This document shows, in pieces, positions 16,141 to 24,284 of a stretch of 30,032 nt of DNA. The translations under genes and the position numbers were made by a program. The notes below the pieces were generated by a model. It saw nothing but the letters and a program-made list of their open reading frames with translations, had not been told where the DNA came from and did no database searches. This stretch comes from DATGIQ01 sp035295665 (lineage in GTDB: Bacteria; Planctomycetota; Planctomycetia; Gemmatales; Gemmataceae), in the NCBI GenBank assembly GCA_035295665.1, contig DATGIQ010000213.1:1-30032 (forward strand), given 5' to 3'. The first letter of the stretch is position 1, and each line of letters starts with the position of its first letter.

Positions 16141-17497
16141 GATTCGGGTCATTGCCGCCCGCGAATACCAGGCCGCTGTCCGAACTAAGTCCTTCCTGGT
16201 TAGCCTCATCCTCATGCCGCTCCTCATGTGTGGGGCGGTCGTGGTGCAAACGATTACTAAACGCCTGGAGGATGCCGGCGAAAAGCGTTTCGCCATCGTT
16301 GACCGCACGCCGGGGCAAGCATTATTCCCGGTGATCCAGGCGGCCGCCGAGCAGCGCAACCGGGAAGAGATTTTCGATCGCAACGGCAAACAAGATGAAC
16401 CGGTCTTTACCGTGGAGCGCATCGCCCCCAGCCCGGACACACCGGAGGCCATCGACCGTCAACGGTATGAGCTCTCCCAGCAGATCCATCACAACGAGTT
16501 TTATGGCTTTCTGGAAATAGGGCCCGACGTATTCATCCCCACCCCTACCTCGCCCCGCAGCACAGCCACCGAGCCAGGGCAAACTCCGAATGACCGTGCG
16601 GTTTTGCGGTACCAATCCAACAATCCGACTTACGGAGCGTTTCACCGCTGGGTGGAGCGCGTGGTCAACCAGGAGGTCGAGCGGCAACGATGCCTGCGCT
16701 CGGGTGTGCCGCCGGAGCAAATCGCCGCCATCGTGCAGCGCGTCCCGCTCTTACCCAAGGGTTTGTCCCAGATGAATGCCGAGGGCAAAATCGAGGATCC
16801 GCGGACCGAAAGCCAGGCTGCCCACTTCTTGATGCCGGCTGGCTTGATCATGCTCATGTTCCTGCTGATCATGGTCGGAGCCACGCCCCTCATGCAGGGG
16901 GTTGTGGAAGAAAAAATGCAGCGCATTGCCGAGGTATTGCTCGGTTCCGTGCGGCCGTTTGAGCTGATGCTGGGCAAGCTCTTTGGCATGATTGGCGTGT
17001 CGCTAACCATCGCGGCCCTGTATCTGGCCGGTGCGTACTGGGCTGCCTACCGCTACGGATTCGCGGAGTATCTACCGGCCTCGCTGCTTTTGTGGTTCAT
17101 CGTCTACCAGGTGTTGGCCGTGTTGATGTACGGTTCGCTCTTTATCGCCATCGGGGCCGCCTGCACGGACATGAAGGAGACGCAGTCGCTCCTGATGCCC
17201 GTGATGATGCTGGCCTGCTTACCGCTCTTCGTGCTCTTGCCGGTGATCGAGAGTCCGAACGGGACGTTTGCCACCGCGATTTCGTTCGTGCCATCCGCCA
17301 CACCGATGTTGATGGTCTCCCGCCTGGCCGTGCCTCCCGGCATTGCATGGTGGCAGCCGTTCACCGGTGTAGCGGTGGTCTTGCTGGCCACAGCCCTGTG
17401 TGTCTACGCTGCCGGGCGGATCTTCCGGGTCGGCATTCTCATGCAAGGCAAAGGGGCCAATTTCGGGCAGCTCATCAAATGGGTTGTTCGTGGATAG
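16133..17497 (+). CDS. ABC-2 type permease (NatB-like)
   Basis: The membrane partner of the preceding ATPase, 454 residues. One helix at about 20-40 is followed by a large extracytoplasmic domain (about 42-235) and a group of five or six helices from about residue 240 to 435 (for example LIMLMFLLIMVGATPLM and LFGMIGVSLTIAALYLAG). This layout and the N-terminal HKIRVIAAREY(QA)AVRTKSF are typical of NatB/ABC-2 permeases. The GTG at 16133 is chosen because GAGGAG lies seven bases before it and it overlaps the ATPase stop, indicating coupling. The substrate is not shown by the sequence; NatAB of Bacillus exports sodium ions, but related pairs carry other compounds. Confidence 0.9.
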   Translation: MHKIRVIAAREYQAAVRTKSFLVSLILMPLLMCGAVVVQTITKRLEDAGEKRFAIVDRTPGQALFPVIQAAAEQRNREEIFDRNGKQDEPVFTVERIAPSPDTPEAIDRQRYELSQQIHHNEFYGFLEIGPDVFIPTPTSPRSTATEPGQTPNDRAVLRYQSNNPTYGAFHRWVERVVNQEVERQRCLRSGVPPEQIAAIVQRVPLLPKGLSQMNAEGKIEDPRTESQAAHFLMPAGLIMLMFLLIMVGATPLMQGVVEEKMQRIAEVLLGSVRPFELMLGKLFGMIGVSLTIAALYLAGAYWAAYRYGFAEYLPASLLLWFIVYQVLAVLMYGSLFIAIGAACTDMKETQSLLMPVMMLACLPLFVLLPVIESPNGTFATAISFVPSATPMLMVSRLAVPPGIAWWQPFTGVAVVLLATALCVYAAGRIFRVGILMQGKGANFGQLIKWVVRG

Positions 17498-17618
17498 AAA
17501 TCAGGCCGTGCAGCCACGAAGTGGTATTTCCTCTTGTCGCCGCTAGAATGACTGCCCGGCGAGCATCTCCGCCAATTTCCAAGAGCGAATCCATTCCGTA
17601 GTCCCTGGGAGAGCTTCC

Positions 17619-18299
17619 ATGACGATACCTGTAGTTCCGGCCGGCAATCCGCCGCCAAGCCCCGCCGTGGTGATCGGACCGCCGATTCGCCCGCCGCGTC
17701 ACCCCCTCGGCTTGCCGGCCGGCAGCGTCCGGGCCTTGCTCACATTCATGGTTCTCGGCCTCATCTGGGCCTTGTTATTGCTCCCCGAGGAAAAGAATAT
17801 TCAGATTCCCATCTACCTGTATTACCTGATGTTCCTGATCCTGGGACATTTCTTTGCCGCCCACGGCCACAGCATTTCCGGACCGGCCACCGGACCGGCA
17901 CCGCCTCTGTATTTGCCGCGCGGAACGCTGCGCACCCTGATCGTCGCCGGCTTTCTCGGCATCCTGGCCTACCGTTATTACTTGCACCAGAATCTCCAAG
18001 ACCTCTTCAATGTCCGCGAGCCGCTCCTCCAACAGCCGTATCTGCCGCTGGTCATCCTCGCCGGTTTCTTCGTCGGCGTGATGGTGTCGCGGTTATCTGC
18101 CCGACGATTCAGGATGGCGCCTTGGTATCAGGACATTTTGGCGTGGGTCGCGCTGCTCGCCACGCTGGGCCTGAGTGCCGAAGTGATTATCCAGCTGATT
18201 ATCAATCCCAGCGTGGAACCGGAGCATCGGCTCTACCCGTATCAATGGCACCTCGTCCTGTGCGGCATTGTCAGCTTTTATTTCGGTGCTCGTTCTTGA
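17619..18299 (+). CDS. Six-helix membrane protein with an internal repeat
   Basis: I do not recognise the family. It is 226 residues: a Pro-rich cytoplasmic-looking N-terminus (1-30) and then about six predicted helices (near 38-56, 64-82, 104-121, 140-158, 174-195 and 208-224). Two matching segments, GLPAGSVRALL (31-41) and YLPRGTLRTLI (98-108), each precede a helix and suggest a duplicated two-helix unit. Conserved-looking His80s (HFFAAHGH) lie at the end of the second helix. GGGAGAG lies six bases before the ATG. It follows the ABC permease gene by 121 bp on the same strand and precedes the sigma54 activator gene, so it may belong to either unit or stand alone. Confidence 0.75.
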   Translation: MTIPVVPAGNPPPSPAVVIGPPIRPPRHPLGLPAGSVRALLTFMVLGLIWALLLLPEEKNIQIPIYLYYLMFLILGHFFAAHGHSISGPATGPAPPLYLPRGTLRTLIVAGFLGILAYRYYLHQNLQDLFNVREPLLQQPYLPLVILAGFFVGVMVSRLSARRFRMAPWYQDILAWVALLATLGLSAEVIIQLIINPSVEPEHRLYPYQWHLVLCGIVSFYFGARS

Positions 18300-18429
18300 C
18301 ACGGAGTCCGGGACAAGGAAACAATTTCTCCAGCCGGGGCTGCCGAAATTCCTTGCCTTGGAAGCCATCCAACAGGTATGGTAAGTACATCACTGGCTTG
18401 GTCCCAAGACTCACGAGCATGGCACGATA

Positions 18430-20358
18430 ATGCCGGATGGCGCCTCAGCCTACGTAGTGGTTCGCCGGGAAGACGGGTTCAGCGATGTGTGCGCGCTGAC
18501 TGCTGGACAGCGCTACACCTTGGGCCGGGCCACGACGAATCGGATCGTCCTCAAAGATGAACTCTGTAGCCGAGAGCATGCGGAGATTTACTACGCCGAC
18601 GGCCACTGGCGGCTGCGCGATCTGAATAGCCTCAACGGCACGCGCGTGAATGACACCGCTGTCGAAAACGAATGGGAATTATCTGGGCAGGATGAGATCC
18701 ACCTTGGCCGAACGCGTTTGATCTTTGTGCACACCTTGGAGGAACTGCCGGACCTGCCGCTGGGCCCCGCCGATTCGGGCGGCGTGGCGATCAAGAAACG
18801 ACTGGGCCACACCCGCTTCCTCACGCCGATTCCGCCGACAACGGCTTCGGAGTCCACGGCCTCGCCGCATGCCAATCATAACTTGAATCACGAGCTGTCG
18901 CTGCTTTACCGCCTAGCCCTGGACATGGGATCGGCCGGGGATATCCAGGAATTGGTCGGCGTCGTTCTCGATGGCCTGCTCGAAGCCACCCCGGCCGACG
19001 TGGGCGCCATTTTATCGGTAAAGGAAGGGCCCAAGCTGGAAGTCCTCGACCACCGCCAGCGCGACCCAAGCGGCAAGCCGTACCGTCCGGTCTCCGAGTA
19101 TGTCAGCAACGAGGTGAGGGAAAGCCGTGAGGCCATCTTGGCCGTCGACATTGCCGGGGATCGCCATCTGAGCAATCGCGAGAGCCTGGCCGACATGGGG
19201 GCCACGAGCCTCATTTGTGCGCCCGTGATGTTCCAGGAGAAAGTGCTGGCCCTGATTCATTTGTACTGCACAAAGTCGCAAAAGGGCCTCGATGCTGAGA
19301 ACCTCGAATTTGCCATGGCCGTCGCCAAGCATCTGGGCGTCGCCATCCACCAGATGAACCGGCAAATGTCGTTGACGGCGGAGAACCGTTCGTTGCGCGA
19401 TCAGCTGCGCGTGGAAAGCGAGCTGGTCGGTTCGAGCCCGGGCATCAAATCGGTCGAAAGCCAGATTGCCCGGGTTGCCGGCACCAATGCGACCGTCCTC
19501 ATTCGCGGAGAGAGCGGCTCCGGCAAGGAACTGGTGGCCCGGGCCATCCATTATTCCAGCCCGCGCAAGGACGGTCCGTTCGTCTGTCTTAACTGTGCGG
19601 CCCTCACCGAGACGTTGCTGGAGAGCGAGTTGTTCGGTCACGAGAAAGGGGCTTTCACCGGGGCGACGGACAAGAAGATCGGCAAGTTCGAAGCGGCTAA
19701 CCACGGCACCATCTTCCTCGATGAAATCGGGGAAATGAATATTCTCACGCAAGCCAAGCTACTGCGCGTCTTAGAAGGGCATCCCTTTGAGCGGGTTGGC
19801 GGCGGCCAGCAGATCCGCGTCGACGTACGCGTGGTGGCGGCCACCAATCAGCCGCTGGAGCAGGCATTGCAAGCGGGAACCTTTCGGCGTGATCTGTTTT
19901 TCCGGCTGCAAGTGGTGGAGATGCGCGTACCGTCGTTGCGTGAACATCGCGCGGACATCCCGATCTTGGCGCAGCATTTTCTCAAGCGGTTCGTCCGCGA
20001 GACCGGTCGAAAGATCCGTGACTTCACCCCGGCGGCTATGAAAAAGATGCAGGAATACCATTGGCCGGGAAATGTGCGCGAGCTGCGCAATGTCGTGGAG
20101 CGAGCGGTGGCCCTTGGTCTCGGACCGATGATCGACGCCCCAGACATTTGGCTCTCCTCGCTAGAGGCCGGTGGACCGGTGCCCCTGGTCCAGCAGCCCG
20201 CGGCGTATGAGCCTTTGCCACTGGAAGAAATCGAAAAGCGGTATATTCTCGAAACCTTGCGGCACACCGACTGGAACAAAAGCCAGGCCGCATCCATTCT
20301 GAATATTGAGCGGTCCACACTCGACCGGAAAATCAAGGCCTACGAGCTGAAACGGTAA
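18430..20358 (+). CDS. Sigma54-dependent transcriptional activator with FHA and GAF domains
   Basis: A 642-residue enhancer-binding protein. Domain order: FHA (about 26-99; LGRATTNRIVL, SREH and LNSLNGTRVN are the phosphothreonine-binding loops), GAF (about 155-310), AAA+ (about 333-565) and a Fis-type helix-turn-helix (about 599-640, ending LNIERSTLDRKIKAY). In the AAA+ domain, Walker A is GESGSGKE at 360-367, the sigma54-contact loop is GAFTGA at 407-412 and Walker B is TIFLDE at 427-432, all intact, so it should open sigma54 promoters. There is no receiver domain. Input is probably binding of a Thr-phosphorylated protein by FHA and a small ligand by GAF, as in other FHA-GAF activators. No ribosome binding site of note precedes the ATG. 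No good -24/-12 site was found nearby. Confidence 0.93.
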   Translation: MPDGASAYVVVRREDGFSDVCALTAGQRYTLGRATTNRIVLKDELCSREHAEIYYADGHWRLRDLNSLNGTRVNDTAVENEWELSGQDEIHLGRTRLIFVHTLEELPDLPLGPADSGGVAIKKRLGHTRFLTPIPPTTASESTASPHANHNLNHELSLLYRLALDMGSAGDIQELVGVVLDGLLEATPADVGAILSVKEGPKLEVLDHRQRDPSGKPYRPVSEYVSNEVRESREAILAVDIAGDRHLSNRESLADMGATSLICAPVMFQEKVLALIHLYCTKSQKGLDAENLEFAMAVAKHLGVAIHQMNRQMSLTAENRSLRDQLRVESELVGSSPGIKSVESQIARVAGTNATVLIRGESGSGKELVARAIHYSSPRKDGPFVCLNCAALTETLLESELFGHEKGAFTGATDKKIGKFEAANHGTIFLDEIGEMNILTQAKLLRVLEGHPFERVGGGQQIRVDVRVVAATNQPLEQALQAGTFRRDLFFRLQVVEMRVPSLREHRADIPILAQHFLKRFVRETGRKIRDFTPAAMKKMQEYHWPGNVRELRNVVERAVALGLGPMIDAPDIWLSSLEAGGPVPLVQQPAAYEPLPLEEIEKRYILETLRHTDWNKSQAASILNIERSTLDRKIKAYELKR

Positions 20359-20384
20359 TCGACAACATCCTTCCCTCGATCTCC

Positions 20385-20411
20385 CTCGTTCTCAAACTCT
20401 GTTTGGGAACG
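20385..20411. repeat. Small palindromic repeat of the CTCGTTCC type, copy 1
   Basis: A near-perfect hairpin with 11-bp arms (20387-20397 and 20401-20411, one mismatch) and a TCT loop, just after the sigma54 activator gene. It shares about 23 of 29 positions with the hairpin at 28126-28154, including the central AAACTCTG. From memory, similar short palindromes are dispersed between genes in planctomycetes and cyanobacteria. A second weaker hairpin (GAAAC-TCC-GTTTC) follows at about 20422. There is no T-tract, so terminator function is doubtful. Confidence 0.55.
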
Positions 20412-20499
20412 GCCTGGCTGGAAACTCCGTTTCTGGTGGGGGCAGCGCGAAATGGAATTTGCGACCGAGGAAAATGCACAGTGACAAACGGAGCGCGAA

Positions 20500-20952
20500 T
20501 CAAATTGCCGGACATTCGTCCGCAGCCGGCATGGCAACGGCTTTGAAGCGTTGCAAGACCCCCCGCAGCACCTCGGGGTCCACGGGTTTCACGAAGTGCA
20601 AATCGATGCCGGCCTGCTGAGAGCGAAGTTGATCGGCTTGCATGCCATAACCGCTCAGCGCGATGAGCAAGGGCCTTTTTCCCGTGACATGGCTGCGGAT
20701 CTGCTCAGCAAGCTGCCAGCCATCGAGCTTGGGCAATCCGATGTCCAACAGGATTACGTCGGGCTGCTTTTCGAGGGCCGTTCGCAATGCAGCCGCACCA
20801 TCGGTGGCAACCTGCACGTCAAAGGTAAACATGCGAAGCAGAATTGCCATGCTATCCGCCGTGTCGGCATCATCTTCAACGATGAGAATTCGCAGCTTGG
20901 CTTCACCGTTCGAGCTTTCCAATGGCTCGTCGGCGCGCATGGTGCTTTTCAT
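20500..20952 (-). CDS. Receiver-only response regulator
   Basis: A 150-residue single REC domain of the CheY type with no output domain. Asp27/Asp28 (VEDD) bind the metal, Asp70 in VILLDIGLP is the phosphorylation site, Ser100 (ALSGYG) is the switch residue and Lys122 (FVKPVDP) is the conserved lysine. The first 18 residues are polar and probably disordered. The ATG at 20952 has GGAG seven bases upstream; the frame is open for 222 further codons upstream, but that part is the antisense of nothing recognisable and contains low-quality sequence. No histidine kinase is encoded in the window. It converges on the sigma54 activator gene. It probably acts by protein-protein contact or as a phosphorelay carrier. 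Confidence 0.9.
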   Translation of the reverse strand: MKSTMRADEPLESSNGEAKLRILIVEDDADTADSMAILLRMFTFDVQVATDGAAALRTALEKQPDVILLDIGLPKLDGWQLAEQIRSHVTGKRPLLIALSGYGMQADQLRSQQAGIDLHFVKPVDPEVLRGVLQRFKAVAMPAADECPAI

Positions 20953-21173
20953 CTCGTTACTCCGTTGTAACTCAAGATGGCGTACTACCTTGTCAAGGGA
21001 GGAACTCCGCAGATCGACGGATAAACATAACTGCATGCCGGGGCGCGTCGGCACAGTCCTCCTGCCCTGTGCTCCCAGTTCTTTTTCAGTGTACATCGGC
21101 AACTGGGGTAAATGCAAGCGGAACTCAAAGCCGGGGAGGACTGGACGGGATGCGTGGAAAGGCTCGGGTTGAG

Positions 21174-22523
21174 CTAATAGCGCACTTCGAGTCCAAAGTT
21201 GACGCCCTGGGCCCAGAAATCGCTGCGCTGGAACAGCGGGGCAGGTTGCGCGGGGCCCACCAATTTTCCTGTGCCGCTGTTCCCCAGGACCGCATTTTGG
21301 CTCGAGTTGATCGCGTGATTTATCTGGTTGCCCGGCCGAACGACGTCGTCCCAGTACATCAACTCGTAGCCGACGAAGGCGCGGCAACGGGCACTGAGCG
21401 GATAGCCCAGTTTCAGTTCCACGGAGGAAAGAACCGTGAACGGATCCGCACTGCGTTGCCCGATGTTGCTCGGCTGAGCGAAGAGTCCGCCGGGGAACGT
21501 GCCCGCGCCGGGTGGCGTGAGGGGATTCGGACCGAGTTGGGTAATCGCGCCCTGGACATCGACGACCTGATGGGTTGAGCCCAGGGCGACCTTGCCGGTC
21601 AAATCCAGCGAAAAACAATCGCCCTGGATGGCGAGCCGGCTGCCGAGCTGACCGCCAAAGAACTGGTTGTGAGTGAAGAACGCATCGTGAAGGCTGGTCA
21701 CATTGTCGAAAATCAAGTCGGTCGTCGTGTTATAGATCTGGAGGCTTTCGGTCAGGTCCGCATAACGGAAGCCCGCAAGCAACAGGAGCTCCACGCCGGA
21801 ATTGCGAATCACGGTAACGATGCCGTTGGCCTCGGCACCCCACAAACGCAGGCTCGTATTCACGACCACATTGCCGCTGAACGATCGGAGCGGATCGGCA
21901 ATGGGAATGGCCCGTTCCGTACCGACCGTCTCGCTGAAGATAGGAAAGTACAGCGGGGGATTCCCCGCTTTATCCGAGGCCACGGCAAAGTGGTTGGTTT
22001 CATGTTCAAGCGCGAAGCCAGTTCCCTCGATGCCGAAGACATCCTCGTCGTCTACCCAGTAACCCGCGCCCAGTCTCCCGCCGGAAAACAAGCGGGAGCT
22101 GAGGTTGTGGTCGCCCAGCAAGACCTGCGTACCGGGCTGGCCGATGGCCCCGGCCGTATTCACGGTATTGACCTGATTCGGATCAAACCCGACCCGGGGA
22201 TCCCCGGTCGTCACGATGGGCACGGGCAACGGCGCCGTTTTCACCCACCACAATAGGTATTCCGCCTGTACCCAGCCGTGGTGCGGCGGAACCGTTTCGA
22301 CAAGTGTTGGGTTGGCGGCGGGGTCGGGCGGAGTCTTGGCGCCCCCGTTGGCTTCGGTCTTGGGCGATTCGCCCGCCTTGGGCGAATCGTTCGCCGCCGG
22401 CTGGGCGAAAAGCGGGGCGGTGCCCACCAACCACACGGCCAAGACGCGAAGCCATCTGTGCCGCACGGTGTGGGTCCTCTGGTTCTTCCGGTTGTTCGAC
22501 ATCTGCGGAATCATCGGAGACAT
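21174..22523 (-). CDS. BBP7-family outer-membrane beta-barrel protein
   Basis: A 449-residue outer-membrane protein. An N-terminal signal region (about WLRVLAVWLVGTAPLFAQ) is followed by a low-complexity Pro/Ala/Lys segment and then WVQAEYLLWWVKTAPLPVP(I)VTTG, the hallmark of the planctomycete BBP7 barrel family. Alternating strands continue to the end, which is GVNFGLEVRY with the aromatic last residue expected of outer-membrane barrels. The exact start is uncertain: ATGs at 22523, 22514 and 22502 are all usable, and an AGGAGG lies too far upstream (21 bases before the first). It follows the cytochrome-porin gene by 25 bp, in the same direction, so the two are probably co-transcribed. The function of BBP7 proteins is not established; transport or structural roles are possible. 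Confidence 0.88.
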   Translation of the reverse strand: MSPMIPQMSNNRKNQRTHTVRHRWLRVLAVWLVGTAPLFAQPAANDSPKAGESPKTEANGGAKTPPDPAANPTLVETVPPHHGWVQAEYLLWWVKTAPLPVPIVTTGDPRVGFDPNQVNTVNTAGAIGQPGTQVLLGDHNLSSRLFSGGRLGAGYWVDDEDVFGIEGTGFALEHETNHFAVASDKAGNPPLYFPIFSETVGTERAIPIADPLRSFSGNVVVNTSLRLWGAEANGIVTVIRNSGVELLLLAGFRYADLTESLQIYNTTTDLIFDNVTSLHDAFFTHNQFFGGQLGSRLAIQGDCFSLDLTGKVALGSTHQVVDVQGAITQLGPNPLTPPGAGTFPGGLFAQPSNIGQRSADPFTVLSSVELKLGYPLSARCRAFVGYELMYWDDVVRPGNQINHAINSSQNAVLGNSGTGKLVGPAQPAPLFQRSDFWAQGVNFGLEVRY

Positions 22524-22548
22524 GTCCCGTAGGGTCCGTCCGGGCCTC

Positions 22549-24150
22549 CTAAAACGTGACCGTGTAACGGACACCAAATATATCTGCCCGAGGATGGGCC
22601 GGTTCGGGCAGGAGCCAACGTTCGTAGTTGAACATGAGCAAACTTTGATGCCATAGCTCGATGTTGATTCCGAGGGTCACGCGTTCGACGTTGAAGTTGC
22701 CCGTGGGCAAGCTGCTCCCCGATGGGGGCAAAGGACTGTTGTGCCGCTGGGAATCATAGCGCGTCAGGAAACTGACGCGGCACTTCTCCCACGGGCGAGC
22801 TTCGGCTTCCAGGTAATAGCCGTAGATCGCTTCCGTAAAGATGGCGGCTCCATTGGCCAGGATTCCGAAGCGGTCGCTTTCGCGGCGGGCAAACTCGGCC
22901 TGGAAGCGAAATAGCCTCTTGTAATGGGCCTGCACATCGTACCCAAAAATCGTGTAGTACAGACCGGTGGGGGCCACAGCAGCATTCGGATCATCGAAGC
23001 GGCCGGTTGTCACCGACGCCCCGGTGCGGATGTACGGATCGCCTACCGTGACGCGGGCACCGCCGGCAACGCGGTCATTGTTGTCGAACAGGTCCCGGCT
23101 TTGCAAAAAGTCGACGCCATTGCCGCTGCCGATCAGGCCGTTGACCAAGTAAGTATCCATGGTCGCGCTGATGGGACCCGTGCCACAATCGCCCAGCGGC
23201 ACAGCCAGGTTGAAGTTGATCCCTTTGTCCGCGTACGGCATCGGCAACACGGGAAAACTCAGGTCCTGATTGAAGATCCGCTGGCCCATGTTGAAAATCA
23301 GCGGCGTCGACACGGTGCGATACAGACTCGGATCCACCTGGGCCGAGAACGCCCCGAAGGGGACCACAAAACGGCCGGCGTCGATCCCACCTTTGATTCC
23401 CTTGCAAAAGCATTGGAGGTATTCGGTCAGCTCCACATGGACGGCCGCCTCTACGGGCTCGACCCGACTGATCAATCCGGGTTCCTGCACACCGTGGCAA
23501 GTGACGCACAGGGTGGCGCGGACGCTGACAATTTTTCCTTGCCAACTCGCTCCGACCCAGGCCAAGGGACCGAAGCCGGGGTTTTGCAAGTGGTCGTTGC
23601 CGCCGCGCCACTGGGGTGACAGGGTGGCGAATGCAGAGAGCGAGGACATTTCAGCGCTGGCCGCCGATGCGGCGGCTGGTACCGTCGGCGCTGCGGCTCC
23701 TCCCTCGCTTGGTGCCCCAGTCGCGGCGGGCGTATTGCGGGAAGTCAGGTACACCGCGATCGGTTCGATGTCGCTACTGGGGACATCGGCACCGCGCTTG
23801 GCAGCCATGCGTGTGACCGTCGCACGCCAACCGGCAATGTCTTTTGTCCGTTCCAGCGAGCGGGCGGCATCATGACACTTGGTGCAGTCCCGTTCGAAGG
23901 CCGCTTGACCGGCGCTGACTACGGCCGGATCAAATTTTGGGGTCGAGCCGGGGGCACCGCTCGCGGCGGCTCCGTTGGCCGGGGCTTCCTTGGGCTTGGT
24001 TGGGGTGTTGGGCTCCTGGGCGCTTGGGGCAGGTTCGGGTTTCTGCGTGCCCGCTTCCTGGGCGTGGGCCCAGGAAACGATCGAGCCCAGAAAAAGGAGC
24101 ACCCATGCCAGGACCGAACAAGGTAAACGTCGCGCCTGCAACCCAATCAT
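22549..24150 (-). CDS. Fusion of cytochrome c domain and porin-like beta-barrel
   Basis: A 533-residue envelope protein. The signal peptide (about 1-30, ending SWAHA-Q) is followed by a Pro/Ala-rich linker and a cytochrome c domain with Cys89-TK-Cys92-His93 and a likely axial Met115 (VTRMAAKRGADVP...IEPIAVYL). A second linker leads to a second haem motif, Cys215-VT-Cys218-His219. From about residue 240 to the end lies a beta-rich region of porin type (VVPFGAFSAQVDPSLYRTVS, FNMGQ, and many alternating strands), ending YTVTF with C-terminal Phe. The single chain therefore seems to join haem groups to an outer-membrane barrel. The ATG at 24150 is preferred to the TTG at 24168. Divergent from the glycosyltransferase gene and followed by the BBP7 gene. 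A periplasmic or surface electron-transfer role is inferred, not shown. Confidence 0.8.
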   Translation of the reverse strand: MIGLQARRLPCSVLAWVLLFLGSIVSWAHAQEAGTQKPEPAPSAQEPNTPTKPKEAPANGAAASGAPGSTPKFDPAVVSAGQAAFERDCTKCHDAARSLERTKDIAGWRATVTRMAAKRGADVPSSDIEPIAVYLTSRNTPAATGAPSEGGAAAPTVPAAASAASAEMSSLSAFATLSPQWRGGNDHLQNPGFGPLAWVGASWQGKIVSVRATLCVTCHGVQEPGLISRVEPVEAAVHVELTEYLQCFCKGIKGGIDAGRFVVPFGAFSAQVDPSLYRTVSTPLIFNMGQRIFNQDLSFPVLPMPYADKGINFNLAVPLGDCGTGPISATMDTYLVNGLIGSGNGVDFLQSRDLFDNNDRVAGGARVTVGDPYIRTGASVTTGRFDDPNAAVAPTGLYYTIFGYDVQAHYKRLFRFQAEFARRESDRFGILANGAAIFTEAIYGYYLEAEARPWEKCRVSFLTRYDSQRHNSPLPPSGSSLPTGNFNVERVTLGINIELWHQSLLMFNYERWLLPEPAHPRADIFGVRYTVTF

Positions 24151-24284
24151 CTTGCCTTGTCCTTGCAATTTGACTATTGTCGGTCATGGCTGCGAACAGG
24201 GAACACCCCGTGCCGAGTAGTATCGGCAGAACCGATTCCTTCGCTACAACCAGAAATCTTGCCCCATATTGTCACGGGTGACGC

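Noticed and set aside
18353..18382. A possible sigma70 promoter (TTGCCT, 18-bp spacer, TATGGT) before the sigma54 activator gene
   Set aside because: Two hexamers with partial matches occur often by chance, and promoter consensus in this group is poorly known; not enough to list.
18422..18436. TGGCAC followed by TGCC, resembling a -24/-12 sigma54 promoter
   Set aside because: The GG to GC spacing is one base short and the site overlaps the start codon of the activator gene.
20953..21618. Upstream extension of the response-regulator frame by 222 codons
   Set aside because: The extension overlaps the BBP7 gene in another frame, is Arg/Pro-rich without a domain, and the REC domain begins soon after a good ribosome binding site at 20952.
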